A stretch of DNA of 64,000 nucleotides from Rhododendron vialii (Eukaryota; Streptophyta; Magnoliopsida; Ericales; Ericaceae), in NCBI RefSeq assembly GCF_030253575.1, contig NC_080561.1, positions 35,611,564 through 35,675,563 on the forward strand, read 5' to 3'. Shown piece after piece: positions 1 to 12,084 of this stretch. Both the position numbers and the translations under genes were made by a program. Numbering within the stretch: position 1 is the stretch's first letter; the number at the start of each line of letters is the position of its first letter. The notes under the pieces are model-generated. The model ran no database searches. It was given only the letters and a program-made list of their open reading frames with translations, and was not told the origin of the DNA.

Positions 1-3000
1 TTAGTGAAATAGAGCAACATCTAACTATTCAACCCAAATTAAGTAACATTAAGTAACATAAGGAAGCAAAAGAGATGACAGAATTGTGCCTTTGAGGTGG
101 TTTCACTTGTACCTCCACATGGATTTCAACATTGCAGACTTTAATAGTTCAAGCTCCATTACCAAGCTCAAACTCCTAGGATTTATGCGGGAGGTTGCCA
201 CAGCAACCTGTATAAAATCAATATTTTTTCCGCTCATAAATACAATTTCAACCATTAAAACACTTTGCAAGTTGCTACCGTTGTTATGTTTGTTCCCTCA
301 TCCATGTATGTGCATGTAACAATGAAAGTCGAGCTACTTTTCAGAACCAGGTGCGTGGGGATCTTAGTCCTGAAAATTAATAGTGTGTCAAAATGAATAA
401 AACCATCATCTTTCTATTTTTCTACCCTTTTTCATGATGAAACATGCACTCTTAATAATCACAATCAAATGAAGAGGAAAACATAAAGAACTAAAGTAAG
501 AAGTCAACACTTGGATTTTTTTAATTAGATTTATAAAAAAAAAAAGCATGTTCAAAAGTATGAAAACTAATGGGCTGTGAGTACCTCTTGAGCAAATACC
601 AATTTAACTTAGACCTTCTCGTTTAGCCAATCAACAAAATCTTCCTCTTCAAATAAAGGGATATCTTCCTGCACGATGGAGTGCAACCAACCAATTAAGA
701 AAGAACAAATATGATAAGCTGCAAACCACAAAATAGGGAGACTGAGCTGTTAGCCTCGTAACAATGATCGTAACATGATTAGAGTTCCAAAAAAAGATTG
801 AGAAAATGAGGAAAAGGTGGCAATATTAGAGTTTCAAGAAAAGAACTTTACGATAGAGTAGTCGATTTGAAATCCACAGGGAACTTTAAACAAAAAGAAC
901 CCCGAAAATAATATATTTGTGGTCTTGAAACACAGAGTTCCTAATAACCTTTGTGGTCATTTGTTGGCCTAATACATTGTTCATAAGAAAAGAAAATTAA
1001 TCAAGTCTTCCAAAAAAAATAAAATTAATTAGTAAAATATTGAAAAACAAAGGAAAAGAGAAGTAGATAGGAACAAAAAAGTGTCAGTTGCTCTCTATGC
1101 AAAAAAAAAATCTTACTAACCATAACCATGGATATCAAAACAGAACCAATGGGAGGAAAGGGGCGTGTTGGGCGGAGAGTTGCAAACAAATCAAAATCAT
1201 TCCATGTTTAAGGGTAAACAAATCAGAAACTCTTAGGTTATTAGAAAAACGTTTTGCTTATAATATATGTTCCTTTTTGGTTTGATTTGTTCCTTGTTAA
1301 TAGCAAATAAAGTTTGCTTTCCATGGTAACGTACTGTAAGCTAGAATAGGAATTTTTTTTTTTTTTTTTTATGTGTGTGAATGTCTTTGTTTTGGAATGG
1401 TTACCTATTTAGTTCTCACTCGTTTCCAAGTTAATTGAAAACGTGTGTATTACATGGATTGCTAATTACCTATCCAAATTTATCGTTAGCCCTACTACCC
1501 GTTAATTTCAGCCGTTGAAAAGAAAAAATATGTACCGATCCTATGATCGAAAATATACATATTCAAAGACCACAATCCCATATTATATAGATGATCATAT
1601 CAAAATTTCCTTATTACGTAGTCTTTCTATAATATAGATGCCCAAATCATGGAATCAATTATGGCATTTCTTTGGTCAATAAAATTTAATTTAAACTTAC
1701 TCATATTTAGGTAGTCATATAGGATAGGTACGTATGATATACTTGCATGTACAATTAGTGCTGAATTTAGGTTTCGGAAAATGAAACAAAATCTATATCT
1801 ATCTATATTACAATACACAACGGTTTTGCAAAATGTCTCTCTCACAATTGTCCTACGTAGCACATTGAAGGGCTCTGATTATATAAAGGGTTTGAGGGCA
1901 AAAATTCAATATATCCAAGGGTTATCATTTGTCTAGGTTCAAAAATTTGAAAACCCATTATTTTTCTCCCTTAATTTCTGATTCTTTCCTATTTCTGTGG
2001 CAAAAATATGAAAATTTGTTTTCCCTTTACTTCCCCTGTTTGACATTTCATTTCTCTCCCCTTCTCTTTTCCTCTCTTCTCTCTCATTCTTCTTTTTTGT
2101 AATAGATTGACTTTATTTATTCATTTTATTATCACAGCCTCTATACTTGACTTCATTTGTTTTCTGTTTTTCAATTGCTCAGGCTCGGGCTCATAAGATT
2201 CACCAGCTTTTCTCACCTTTCTTGATCGTGACCATCTACCATAGATGAAGTAAGTTTCCTTCTTTTCTTTGTGTTCAACAAAGTCTACTTTTTGAATCCT
2301 AAGTTTTTGAATCCACAATATCCAAAACCCAAACACTTCTAACATACTATTATATTCAATTTTTATTATCTTTTTTTTACATATTATTGCTTATGTATTT
2401 TTACTAGATGAGAACTGAAGCGCCATCCTTTTTTTATAGGTTGCATTGGCTAACTGATGAGTCAGATACAGAGTTGGTTGGAGTTTGAAGCTTAGAAAGT
2501 CTACAATTTTTTATAAGTGAGATTACATTTCTAGATGTTGATATTGCCTATGTATTTTTACATTCTGAAGCTTGGTTTATTTTTTTCCCCATAAAGTGTA
2601 TTTTGTGATAACAGAGGTTTTTTTCCAATTGTGATCAGTAGTTGGTAGCGTGATCAACATACTGTGAATTCAAATGGCTGGCTATAAGTACCCTATAAGC
2701 ACGGACACTACAACTGTTAGTTTTTTTGTGTTGATTCAAGTTAACTGGTGGATATACTTGAGCTATTATTTTTTTGTAGTTGGAATTTTGCAAAATGGGG
2801 CGTTGGTCTTCAAGAGGTTAGAGAGACAAAACTGGTGTGCATGGGCATGCACTAGTTAAATCAAAAGGAAGGAGATATGTTTAGTTTTCTCCCATATCAG
2901 GAAAATGTGTAAAACTTAAAAGGAAATCATCTTTAATGCTAACAATAGGTCAACATATAATTTGAAAGTTTGGAAAACATTTACATTACTGTAGATTTAT

Positions 3001-3206
3001 TCATTAGGAAATATTCATTCGATCCGACGGCTACAATGTTAATAGGAAGTATAATCGAATGGTTGTGGAGGGTGCTCTGTTTGTATGAATAGACATTTTA
3101 GTAGAAAACCGCTCTGTTTTATAATATTGATAGATTAACAGTAACAAATAAAGTTGGTTGGATGTGTTGCTAGTCTTACGTATTTTTCAAGAAGACACAA
3201 GCTACA
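1..3206. other. AT-rich intergenic DNA, no recognisable gene
   Basis: Apart from the possible exon at 609-668, only short ORFs without family resemblance are present. Homopolymer A and T runs are common (for example near 1350). Nothing else could be supported. Confidence 0.6.
609..668 (-). CDS. possible 3'-terminal exon of an unidentified gene
   Basis: A 60-base minus-strand segment begins directly after a TGCAG acceptor and encodes 19 residues, ending WLNEKV and a TAA stop. It is acidic (EEED before FVDW). The pyrimidine-rich stretch before the acceptor and the clean stop look like a real last exon, but I found no convincing partner exon upstream (higher coordinates) up to about 2 kb, and the tail matches no family I know. 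It may be the last exon of a decayed or widely spaced gene, or chance. Confidence 0.25.
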   Translation of the reverse strand, partial: EDIPLFEEEDFVDWLNEKV

Positions 3207-3441
3207 TAAGTTCTGCTAAAAATTTTGAGTTTTTTTTTGTTTTTCCGTTATTCAAAATTTTTTCGCGTTTGTTAGTTTTACGTCTAACTTGTGATTTATT
3301 TTAAATAAAAAATTGTGATTTTTTTTCAAATATTTTTAGAAACATCCAAAAGAAAGCCCAAAAAATTAAAACTAACAAATACGAAAAAAATTGAATAATG
3401 AAAAAACAAGAAAAAACGCAAAAAAGCCCTAGCAGAACTTA
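3207..3441. mobile_element. MITE with long imperfect terminal inverted repeats
   Basis: The left end reads TAAGTTCTGCTA and the right end reads AGCAGAACTTA, its inverted copy. The homology continues inward for about 70 bases on each side (the TTATTCAA and TTTGTTAGTTTT segments recur inverted). The ~235-bp size and hairpin structure fit a non-autonomous DNA transposon. A related half copy may lie near 39655-39830. The superfamily is not determined. Confidence 0.6.
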
Positions 3442-3452
3442 ACCTAAGTGTT

Positions 3453-3901
3453 GAGCATCTGCAATGAGAATAATCAAAATCAATAACCAAAATGTGCCAC
3501 GTCAGCATTTGATTATCCATTTAGTGCATATTCAAACTTAACAAACTTTACTTCCACATTGGTTATTTTTGCATCCCTATAAAAAAAACCCCCACAATAC
3601 GCAATGCACCTATGTCCAATTACAAACGAGTTCTAATCACGCACCCGACCACACCAAATTATTCTTCTCAATGAGACGATTCTAATGTGGGGTGTTTTTT
3701 AGTTTTTTAGTTTTGAATTTGGTTATTGGGTTTGATTATTGAGTTTTGGTTATTGGTAAAAGTTGTTAAGTTTGATTATGGAATGGGTGGAATTTGGTTA
3801 TTTGCTAAAAGATTTGTAACTTTGATTATTTGTGAGGTATTTTTTTAGCATTCTTAAGTTTGCTTATCCATACCAATTTATTTATTACAATGTGGATGCT
3901 C
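3453..3901. mobile_element. MITE-like element with GAGCATC termini
   Basis: The left end is GAGCATCTGCAATG and the right end is CAATGTGGATGCTC, which reverse-complements to GAGCATCCACATTG. The interior is built of repeated TTGGTTATTG/TTTGATTAT phrases. It begins only about 12 bases after the preceding MITE. The target duplication is not clear, so PIF/Harbinger-like is only a guess. Confidence 0.5.
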
Positions 3902-4942
3902 TAATTAGTAACTAATTCAAAGACAGCCTTGAACTGGTAAGAATAATAGGAGTAATAAATTAATAATCCCCGCTGTCTCTAAATAAAAGTAAATCCAAAT
4001 TCGGCGTGGCAGCACAATTTCCATGCGTCGCATTAGGCCCTCCAATCCCGTTGTCAACATTTGTGTGACTCTAAACTGTGTTCTTGTAAACTTATTAGTT
4101 CAAATTTTTTTCCAGTATTTTTAATTTTTCATAATCTTTTGTTTAGTTTTTGTTGTAATTTTTAAATTTAATTATTCGTTTCGAAAATGTATAAAAATAT
4201 AAATCGATGTTAAAAAAAGTTCATTTAAGACGAGACTTTAGACCAAAAAGACATTTGTTTGATATTTTTTTCGACTTTAGTGATTTTTATTATTTTTGGT
4301 CATAATTTTACTGAGAACCTCTCATAGCTGCAGAGAAAGTCTAAATGAGAAAATATAGGATGGTCCAGGGTAGCGACACCTGAAAAAAAGACAGGGAAAT
4401 CCCAAGTGTTCACTCTGATAAAAACAATAAAATAGGCCATGCAAAAAGATTTCATGAATTTTTTTAAAACGTTTTAGACTCATCTGAGGTATGAATAATC
4501 TAAAAAAATATCTGATAAATTTAACAAAAAATTAGAAAAGATGAACAAACACTCAAAACTAAAAAGAAAAATAAATTTACAAGAATGAGCCCAAGTTTTA
4601 TTTTTTCACTTTTCGACAGTTAGAAATGTTCGGATCAGTTCATGCGCACTTTGACTAATTTCCACTTCAGTCCAGTCATAGGCGGCATGCATCCTGAGAT
4701 TAGGAATTTACGAGAAATTTCTTTCTTTCTGATTAACTTTAAGAATCGAACCCTCGTCAATTGCGTGAGAAGCAAACGGAAACGGTTTGACGTGTGACCC
4801 AGTCGTCTCGAACCCAACCTACTACTTGCGCGTATGATTAAAGAAACACCTACTTGCGCGTCTGTCTCTCTGTCATCTCTCTCTCTCTCTCTTCCCCCTG
4901 AATCTCCGCATCCCTAACTCCCCGCCGCACGGCCCGATTCCG

Positions 4943-6016
4943 ATGGACGCCCCACCGATCTACCGCCTCCCGCAAGACACCCTCCACCAGATCTTCGCCC
5001 ACCTCCCCCTCCGCCAGCTCATCACCCTCCGGTCCGTCTCCAAGCTCTTCCACCAAACCCTAACCTCCCCTTCCTTCACCCACCTCCTCTCCCACCCTCT
5101 CTCTCTCCTCGCCCTCCGCCCTTCTCTCTCGTCCCCCTCCCCCTCCCTCCTCGCCTTCGACCCCGACCAGCACCAATGGCTCACCTTCCCCCTCTCCTTC
5201 CTCCTCCCCCACTTCCCCTCCCCCACCCCTGTCGCCTCCTCCGACGGCCTCGTCTACCTCTGGTCCCACTCCACCCTCATCGCCTGCAACCCCCTCACCC
5301 GCCACTTCAAACCCCTCCCCCAGCTCGGCTCCGCCTGGTCCCGCCACGGCTCCGTCTTGGTCTCCCCTCCTAACCGTGTCCTCGTCCTCAGTGAACTAGC
5401 TGCGCTCTACTACTCCGGCGATGATAACAACGGTTGGGTCAACTTCTCGTCGAATTTGCCGGCCAAGCCGCGGAGCCCGATCCTGATAAACGACAAGGTG
5501 TTGGCCCTGTGCGACGTGGGCTCGCCGTGGAGGAGCCAGTGGAAGCTGTTCTCGTGCACGCTGTCGACGCTCCAGGCGTCGCAGTTCTGGTCGAGGCTGG
5601 AGAAGCACGAGTGGGGGGACGTGTTTGATATCTTGAAACGGCCGAGGTTGGTGAAGGGGGTGGGGAACAGGGTGCTGATGATCGGGGGGCTGAGATCTTC
5701 GTTCTCGCTGAACGCGTCGTGCTCGACGATCTTGATCCTCAGGCTGGATTTGGAGACGATGGAGTGGGCGGAGGCGGGGCGGATGCCCGGGGAGATGTTC
5801 AGGAGGGGGTTTGCGGATTCAAGCAAGTTTAAGGTGTTTGGTGGTGGGAACAGGGTTTGTTTCTCGGCCAAGAGGGTCGGGGGGAGGCTGGCGTTGTGGG
5901 ATTATGTGGAGGAAGCCGGGAAGGGGGAGTGGAGGTGGATTGATGGCGTGCCGGGCTGTGGGGACAGCCTTTGCCGGGGTTTCGCGTTTGAAGCTAGGCT
6001 TACAGCGTTACCGTGA
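4943..6016 (+). CDS. F-box/kelch-repeat-type protein, single exon
   Basis: This intronless ORF encodes 357 residues. An F-box lies at about residues 5-45 (YRLPQDTLHQIFAHLPLRQL, then LRSVSKLFH); in this family the F-box binds SKP1 and makes the protein the substrate receptor of an SCF ubiquitin ligase. The rest resembles a galactose-oxidase/kelch-like domain (MIGGLRSSF near residue 245 and later W/G-rich blades), close in layout to the Arabidopsis At5g43190 type. The substrate is unknown. The start is the first ATG after a CT-rich leader (TC tract about 4874-4892), and AATAAA at 6174 follows the stop. The codons are very GC-rich in AT-rich surroundings: C dominates the sense strand up to about 5440, then G dominates. 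This skew also creates long antisense ORFs, which I regard as shadows. Confidence 0.9.
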   Translation: MDAPPIYRLPQDTLHQIFAHLPLRQLITLRSVSKLFHQTLTSPSFTHLLSHPLSLLALRPSLSSPSPSLLAFDPDQHQWLTFPLSFLLPHFPSPTPVASSDGLVYLWSHSTLIACNPLTRHFKPLPQLGSAWSRHGSVLVSPPNRVLVLSELAALYYSGDDNNGWVNFSSNLPAKPRSPILINDKVLALCDVGSPWRSQWKLFSCTLSTLQASQFWSRLEKHEWGDVFDILKRPRLVKGVGNRVLMIGGLRSSFSLNASCSTILILRLDLETMEWAEAGRMPGEMFRRGFADSSKFKVFGGGNRVCFSAKRVGGRLALWDYVEEAGKGEWRWIDGVPGCGDSLCRGFAFEARLTALP

Positions 6017-6173
6017 TGGAGGATTCGTTAATGGGGTAACTCCCTGGTTTTCAACTACTATGTTGAATTTGTATGTTTGCGTGTTTCTCTTTGTTGTATG
6101 CTTTGTTGTTGCATTGATAGCTCAAGTGAACAATCATTGTGGTGTTTATGCTGTATCCATTGCGATTTGGCTA

Positions 6174-6179
6174 AATAAA
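6174..6179 (+). terminator. probable polyadenylation signal of the F-box gene
   Basis: AATAAA lies 158 bases after the F-box stop codon, in AT-rich sequence with T-rich stretches following. This is the usual distance for a plant near-upstream element, but cleavage cannot be located from sequence alone. Confidence 0.4.
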
Positions 6180-7257
6180 ATGGGCGTTAATAGCATTGTG
6201 ATGATCGTATTTGTATGTCAAAATATTCAGAATATGCATTTGTCCCCCTTCTCCTTCTAGGCAATACTTGTGTAACACTAATTGACAATCCAAACAGTGA
6301 TGAACTGGGATACCATTGAGCGCTGTATGTTTTCGTTCTTGTAATTTGTGGACTCTTTGATTCTCGAGAAAACTTGGGCAAGAGCTCGACATATGTTGTT
6401 TGCTGCTAAGTTAAGATTGTGATTTGTGAGGCTATTTCGTAATTTTCTTTGCCATTTGTATTTTGGGTGTTCAACCAATCATGGCATTAGGGATGTCTTT
6501 TATGCGTCTATTGCCTTTCCTCAATACTATAATCCAAAAGACGGATCCCGAATACAACTTGCATAACACTCTCGTCCAATGCTGCACCAAATCACCCGCC
6601 TTCTCAACTGCTTCCAGCTGCGAAAGAGTTCGCCATTGCTGGCATCCATTGGCTCTATCCTTTCTCGTTTTGCAATTGAGCAAATCACGTGGGATCTGCA
6701 AAATCAAAGGGTAAATCCTCTTTCTCTCTATCTCCTCCTCCCCCATCCCTCTGCAACAATATCAATGCTTGCAACCTTCCTTTTTTGCTCTCTTCGACCT
6801 TAATTTCATGCTTTTTTATCTTGGTTACTGCTTGTAACTTCCCCTATGGATGACCATCTTGAAGTTGTTTGACTTTCAATGGGTTTAACTTTCTCTTCCA
6901 TTGGAGAAGCTTTTTTTGTGATTTTTACTTTCTCTTCCATTGAAGAAGCTTTGTTTGTGATTTTTTATTAGATTTCTTATGCTTCTTTAATTGCAAGTCT
7001 TGAGCGTATGTGTTTCTTTGGCTATTGTTGTACTTTTCCTCTAATTATAACGCAGCTTGCATAAATGTCTCTTTAAGCTATTGCATGGATGCCATGACCT
7101 TTTTTGTTGAAAGCACTTCATGCTCTTCTCAATCTGGAACAAATATTCCAACCTACTTGCTTGTTTCGTCTTGGGAGAGTTTCCAACTTTAAAATTCATT
7201 AAGTGGTGGAATTCATTTCCTTTCTAAAAAAAGGAGAACAACCAGTGGTGTATGAGG

Positions 7258-7433
7258 CAATGTTCTAACAGTTGCTAGGTGCTAGTCGGGTGGTCGGCCA
7301 CCTTCGAGCAATTAATTGGATTTTTAATTAGCAATTAATCAGTGCATATTAATTAGTAATCAACGATTAATCGTTAGTCGGACCTAATTGCACAACAATT
7401 AATCGCCGATTAATTCCTTATTTTAGAACACTG
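7258..7433. mobile_element. hAT-type MITE, copy 1
   Basis: A 176-bp element begins CAATGTTCTAA and ends TTTTAGAACACTG, a terminal inverted repeat of the form CARTGTTCTAAAA. Flanking 8-mers GTATGAGG (7250-7257) and GTTTGAGG (7434-7441) match at 7 of 8 positions, the target-site length of hAT elements. The interior is rich in GATTAATCG-like motifs. Confidence 0.8.
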
Positions 7434-8092
7434 GTTTGAGGAAAGAAGTATTTACTTTGAAACATAACCACTTTCAGTAAACCAAAGATGCTTGGATATT
7501 GTACAAAAGATGGGCCATACGGCACATACCTATTCCCTACTAACCCGCAATGAGAGTCAAAACATATCTAATTTTTGTGAATCATTTTATGCTCTTCTCA
7601 CGACCAAACATGCCAACGTACTTGTTGTCTACGGAGAATTCCCAACTTTGAAATTCATTTCACTGCTCAATTCGCAGCTTTGATTTTTCAAAGCAAAAAG
7701 CTATTTCGGGATTCTTCTCTTGATTCGCCACTTGGTTTTTGCGACTATGAAACCTGTGGCTGGCCCTTGTTCGATAGATGGCTTCTCACGTTCTTTTGAT
7801 TAGTGGTTAATTTCTTTTTATTAGCCATAGCTAGGTGATGAAAGCAATAAACACGAACATGGGACACAAGATATGATTGAACCGGAAGTAAAACCAGTCT
7901 GATGGTAGACTGATTCCACAGCCACCATTTAGGACTCGTTATCGCTATTTCTGCACTCAAAGATCTCCTGGTTGCTAGATTGAATCCGCGACAATGAAAT
8001 CTACACAACATAATCTCGTGGGCATGACATGAGTCGTGGTCATGAGTTTCCTTTACACTATTAGAAAACTCACGAATAGAAGCGAGAAATAC

Positions 8093-8275
8093 CAGTGTTC
8101 TAAAATAAGGAATTAATCCCCGATTAATCACTAACGGGGTCTATCCGATTAGGTCTGACTAACGATTAATCGCCAATTACTAATTCATATGCATTGATTA
8201 ATAGCCGATTAGTCCGATTAATCGCTCTAAGGTGGCCGCCCGCCCGACTAATGCCTAGCGACTTTTAGAACATTG
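8093..8275. mobile_element. hAT-type MITE, copy 2 (opposite orientation)
   Basis: A 183-bp element begins CAGTGTTCTAAAATAAGG and ends CTTTTAGAACATTG. It is flanked by a perfect 8-bp duplication, AGAAATAC, at 8085-8092 and 8276-8283. Its sequence is the diverged reverse complement of the copy at 7258. Confidence 0.85.
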
Positions 8276-11200
8276 AGAAATACGAATAGAAAAATTCAAT
8301 AAACAGAATTAAAATAGCCTCTGGGGCTAAATTACTATCACACATTACTTACTCAGTTGGTTTCGAGTTCATTTTCTTATGTATATTACCTTATGTTGAT
8401 CGCGAACCAAGATATACAATACATTCTTTATTTTTTGAACTTCTTCTGGATCTCTCTCTGGATCCCCAGAAGTTTCAGAGTAGTCAACCGCCACTAAGTA
8501 AAAATAAATACTTGTACATGCTTTTTCTAATTTCATGTTATGTTATTTTATAGCTGAATGCTTTTAATGGTCTGTTTTCATTGTTCGTGTTAGAACAATA
8601 AGAATCTCAAGCCTTTGTGCAGTCACATGTACATTTGTTTGATCTTTATTCTAGAAACTCTATACGAGCAGTACTACTTCTTCTAGTATGTATTGTATTT
8701 CTTCTACCATCCATTGTATGGTAAATTTAAGTCATTGCACTTGATCCACCTCTCTATTTTTGGCAGATCTTGGCCCCAAAAATTTGTAGGGCAATTGGAG
8801 TAATAGTACCTTGTAATTTGTATTATATGTACTTAAGCAACACTCTTTGGTTTTAGCCTCATTTAAAACTTTTTGAACTGCAAGATGTGTAGCAATTCTA
8901 TGCTTTTGGTATGCAAAGGAACACATGCTCCTAAGACCCTGTGTCTTCTCCTAATCATTGTTCTGTTCATTTCTTTGTCATAAGTTTCGTGGACTTTTTT
9001 GTTCAAACTTTCTTTCTGATATCTGAATGCTGAAAATTGGTTCTCTTGCATGTATTTTTCGGTTTTCCCATTTAATATGAAATAGTGGAAACTTTTACAA
9101 GAGGTGTTGCAATATCTACATCTCAGGTTTAGGTATATGTTATCTAGTTTCAGTATTTTTCTCATGTCTTTCTCACTCTAGATTTGGAACTTCAGTGAAT
9201 GGTTATAACTTTAGGATCATCGTAGTTTTGATGAAGTTGTAGGTCAACGCTGTTGAGGCTGCATCTTTATATTGTCTGTTTGTTTACTTGGATCTGATTT
9301 TTGTTCGCTATAGGAGGTCAAGTTTTTCCAAAGCCAGGTTAGATACTTCTCATCCTACTGCGGATAATTTGGCAAACTTGGTTGTAATCGTCGCTGCCCG
9401 TTTTCTGGATGAGATGGAATTGGATTTAACCTGATGTTCTTGAATGTGGGTTTCATCAGTGGATGAGGTGGCAATCTTTCTGTCCTAGTATTATAGTCTT
9501 TGAGCAACAATACATCGACGGTAGATGAATTCTACATCTGCTTGTATCCTTATAAATTCCTTTCACCAGTTGTTTGGGTACTCTATTATTTTGACCAATG
9601 TGTTAGTGTTGTTCGAAATAGCTACGCGATGAAGCACCTTTTCCCCCCTCTTCCTCATCATTTAGGTATCAAAAGTGTAGGTTTTTCAGTTGAAATTCGT
9701 TATGACAAGAAGAGATTTTATGGTAGATTCTTTTCCCCTTTCCTTATCCCTTGGGATATCAAATATCAAGAATTAGCATTTGCACGCAACAAGGTGCATA
9801 TTGCATAGCATGTTGCTCTGAGCCTCTGACACTAGCGTAGTAAATTATGGAGCATCGACATTCCTTGCGATCGTTGTATTTGTATCGGACATTTTGTGGA
9901 CACCCGATATGCTAGAATGGATATGGGACACACCACGTATGGACACACCGTACATATTATTACAGTACAAATCTTCGGTTCTCATTCACTCATTCAGTGT
10001 TAAGTAATAGGGTGAACTTGAACGTAGTGAGAAACCAATCTCAGCAAAATGATAGTATTATTTTTCATACATCTCATTGCAGAACTATTAATTTCTTAGG
10101 TCCTACTGAGCTTACCATTTGAGGCAGGTGATCAAGTCAAATTTTTTCTTTTTCATTTTACCTGACAACATGGGAGGTATCCCGCATCCAAAAGGGATGA
10201 GACTAATTCACCTAGGGCCAGACGTAGGAAACCAACCCCCACAAAAAGCAGCGATGAAAATTGGATGGTGACATAAATAAATTTGAGCCGTGATTGTCCC
10301 ACTCGTAGTCCCCCTCATTTCCAAGAACTTTTTGAATTCTTTATTCACATAAAAAATCAAGTTGATCGCCTATCGCTAGCTATGTGATCGGACGATAGGT
10401 ACGAGAGTAAGAATAAAATGAGATCCGATCGTGTAGCTATTTGCATCCACTGAGCTTATTTTTTTGCATGACATATATACCCTTTTTTTTTTGAGATGTG
10501 CATGGCATATGTAGTAAAAGAATGTTATACTTGGATTGAACGTCGTGTGATGGTAATGTTGCAGCACTATGTCGGTAAGTCCTAGGTTCTATTTTTTTTT
10601 TACATAAAAAAAGAACTTCATAAATATAAAAGAGTTGATACACGAGTTAACATAATACAAGTCCTAGGTTCTATTATGATAGTACATTATATGTTATGAT
10701 TAACCAATCCATGCAATGAAAATTTCTACGAATTAGATGATCTTAACCGTTCATATTTTAGGTCCGAAAGAGCATATAAATTAGACAAAAAATCAAATTA
10801 ATCGAATATTAGTAGCCTCGTGACGAAAACATCCTAATTTGGAGGCAAACATAGTGCCTCTGGACAGCCCTCATTTGTACCCACACCAGGCCTTACTTCC
10901 TGATCAAAATTGGTGATTTCGTAAATTACTAGTTCATCAACCATGAAAAAGTTGACATCGATCAGGCGTCAACCACGTGATCAAATCATATTCCGTGCAT
11001 TTTTTTTTTATTGGCCATATTCAGTGCATTTTGCATGATCTATTTACCTCCATCCTCATGAGAAAAATAGGGTTGACTAGGTGTCATCAACCACATGATT
11101 ACAGAGTAAATTTAGTGCCTTAAATTGGATTAGACCTGGGTAGTAGGCTCATCTAAACTCTGAGTTCGAGATCGACCCTGTTCATCTCATACTCTTGATT

Positions 11201-12008
11201 AGATCATTTATGCAAGCAAATCTAGTTCATAGCATAGCGATTGCCGCATGATCGGCTCCCAAATAAATGAACAGTGATACGAAAGTTATAAACGCACAAA
11301 CAACGCTCATAGAGATTTGAAGAGCGTGGAGAAGATGGTATATATATGTAGAAGGGAACTTGTAGTCGTTAATATGGACATGCGATGGTCACATGACCTC
11401 GTGACCTACTTCTTTTTAAATTTGTAAGATCTCCCAGAAGAAAAGGTGGTTTAGTAGTTGAAGGGGGTTAATTGTCAGATTTATACATGGAGGGGGAAAA
11501 CTCATTAAAGCACTATTGCCTGAGGGGGTTTAGTGTAATTTCCCCGTCTTTATTAGGGCCGGCAAAACACTAGCCAAACTGTTCATTGTTCAAATTTGGT
11601 TTAAAAATTTAATGAGCTTTAAAATTTTGTTCGAGTTTGGCTTGCTTACAAGACGAACATATCTCAAACAATTTTAATTGAGCCAAACACAAACAGACAT
11701 CGAGTAGCTTGAATTTTATAAGCATCATAAATCGAGCAAGCCGAACAGTTATTTGTTCAAGTTTGGCTCGAAAACTTAACGAGCTTGAAAAAATATTCAA
11801 ACTTGGTTTACTTATGTAACAAGCCGATTTCAAAAGAGCTTTTTAACAAACGAATACGAGCTCAAAACTTTTGGCAATACCCAGTTGTTTTTCCCCCACT
11901 GCTAAGCAAACCACTAGCTGCTTCTAACACTTACCAAGAGAAACATGATATGATGTCCTCTTCCCACCCTATGCTACACTATCATTTTACCTAATGCCAC
12001 ACCCACTC

Positions 12009-12016
12009 TATAAATA
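12009..12016 (+). promoter_or_regulatory. TATA box of the fasciclin-like AGP gene
   Basis: TATAAATA lies 76 bases upstream of the ATG at 12085, giving an expected start of transcription near 12040 and a short leader of about 45 bases. Confidence 0.65.
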
Positions 12017-12084
12017 CCCATTTCCCTTGAAGCAAAACAGGTCAGGCCATTCCCCATTTCCACTCCAGAAATTCCAGGAAAAAA

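Larger units (their letters stand above)
6260..12000. other. intergenic region with only MITEs recognisable
   Basis: No ORF here shows a family signature. The 102-codon frame at 9500-9808 starts at TTG and has no domain. Two hAT MITEs at 7258 and 8093 are the only well-defined elements. T-rich and CT-rich stretches near 6590-6800 look leader-like but lead to no coding exon I could trace. Confidence 0.55.

Noticed and set aside
4850-5871. Several long ORFs antisense to or out of frame with the F-box gene
   Set aside because: They follow from the extreme C-rich then G-rich composition, are low-complexity (Gly/Glu/Arg or Pro/Leu) and lack domains.
7258-8275. A single ~1 kb transposon with long terminal inverted repeats
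   Set aside because: Each arm has its own terminal inverted repeats and its own 8-bp target duplication, so these are two separate MITEs.
9500-9808. 102-codon ORF as a gene
   Set aside because: It starts at TTG, has no domain or splice support, and sits in repeat-like intergenic DNA.
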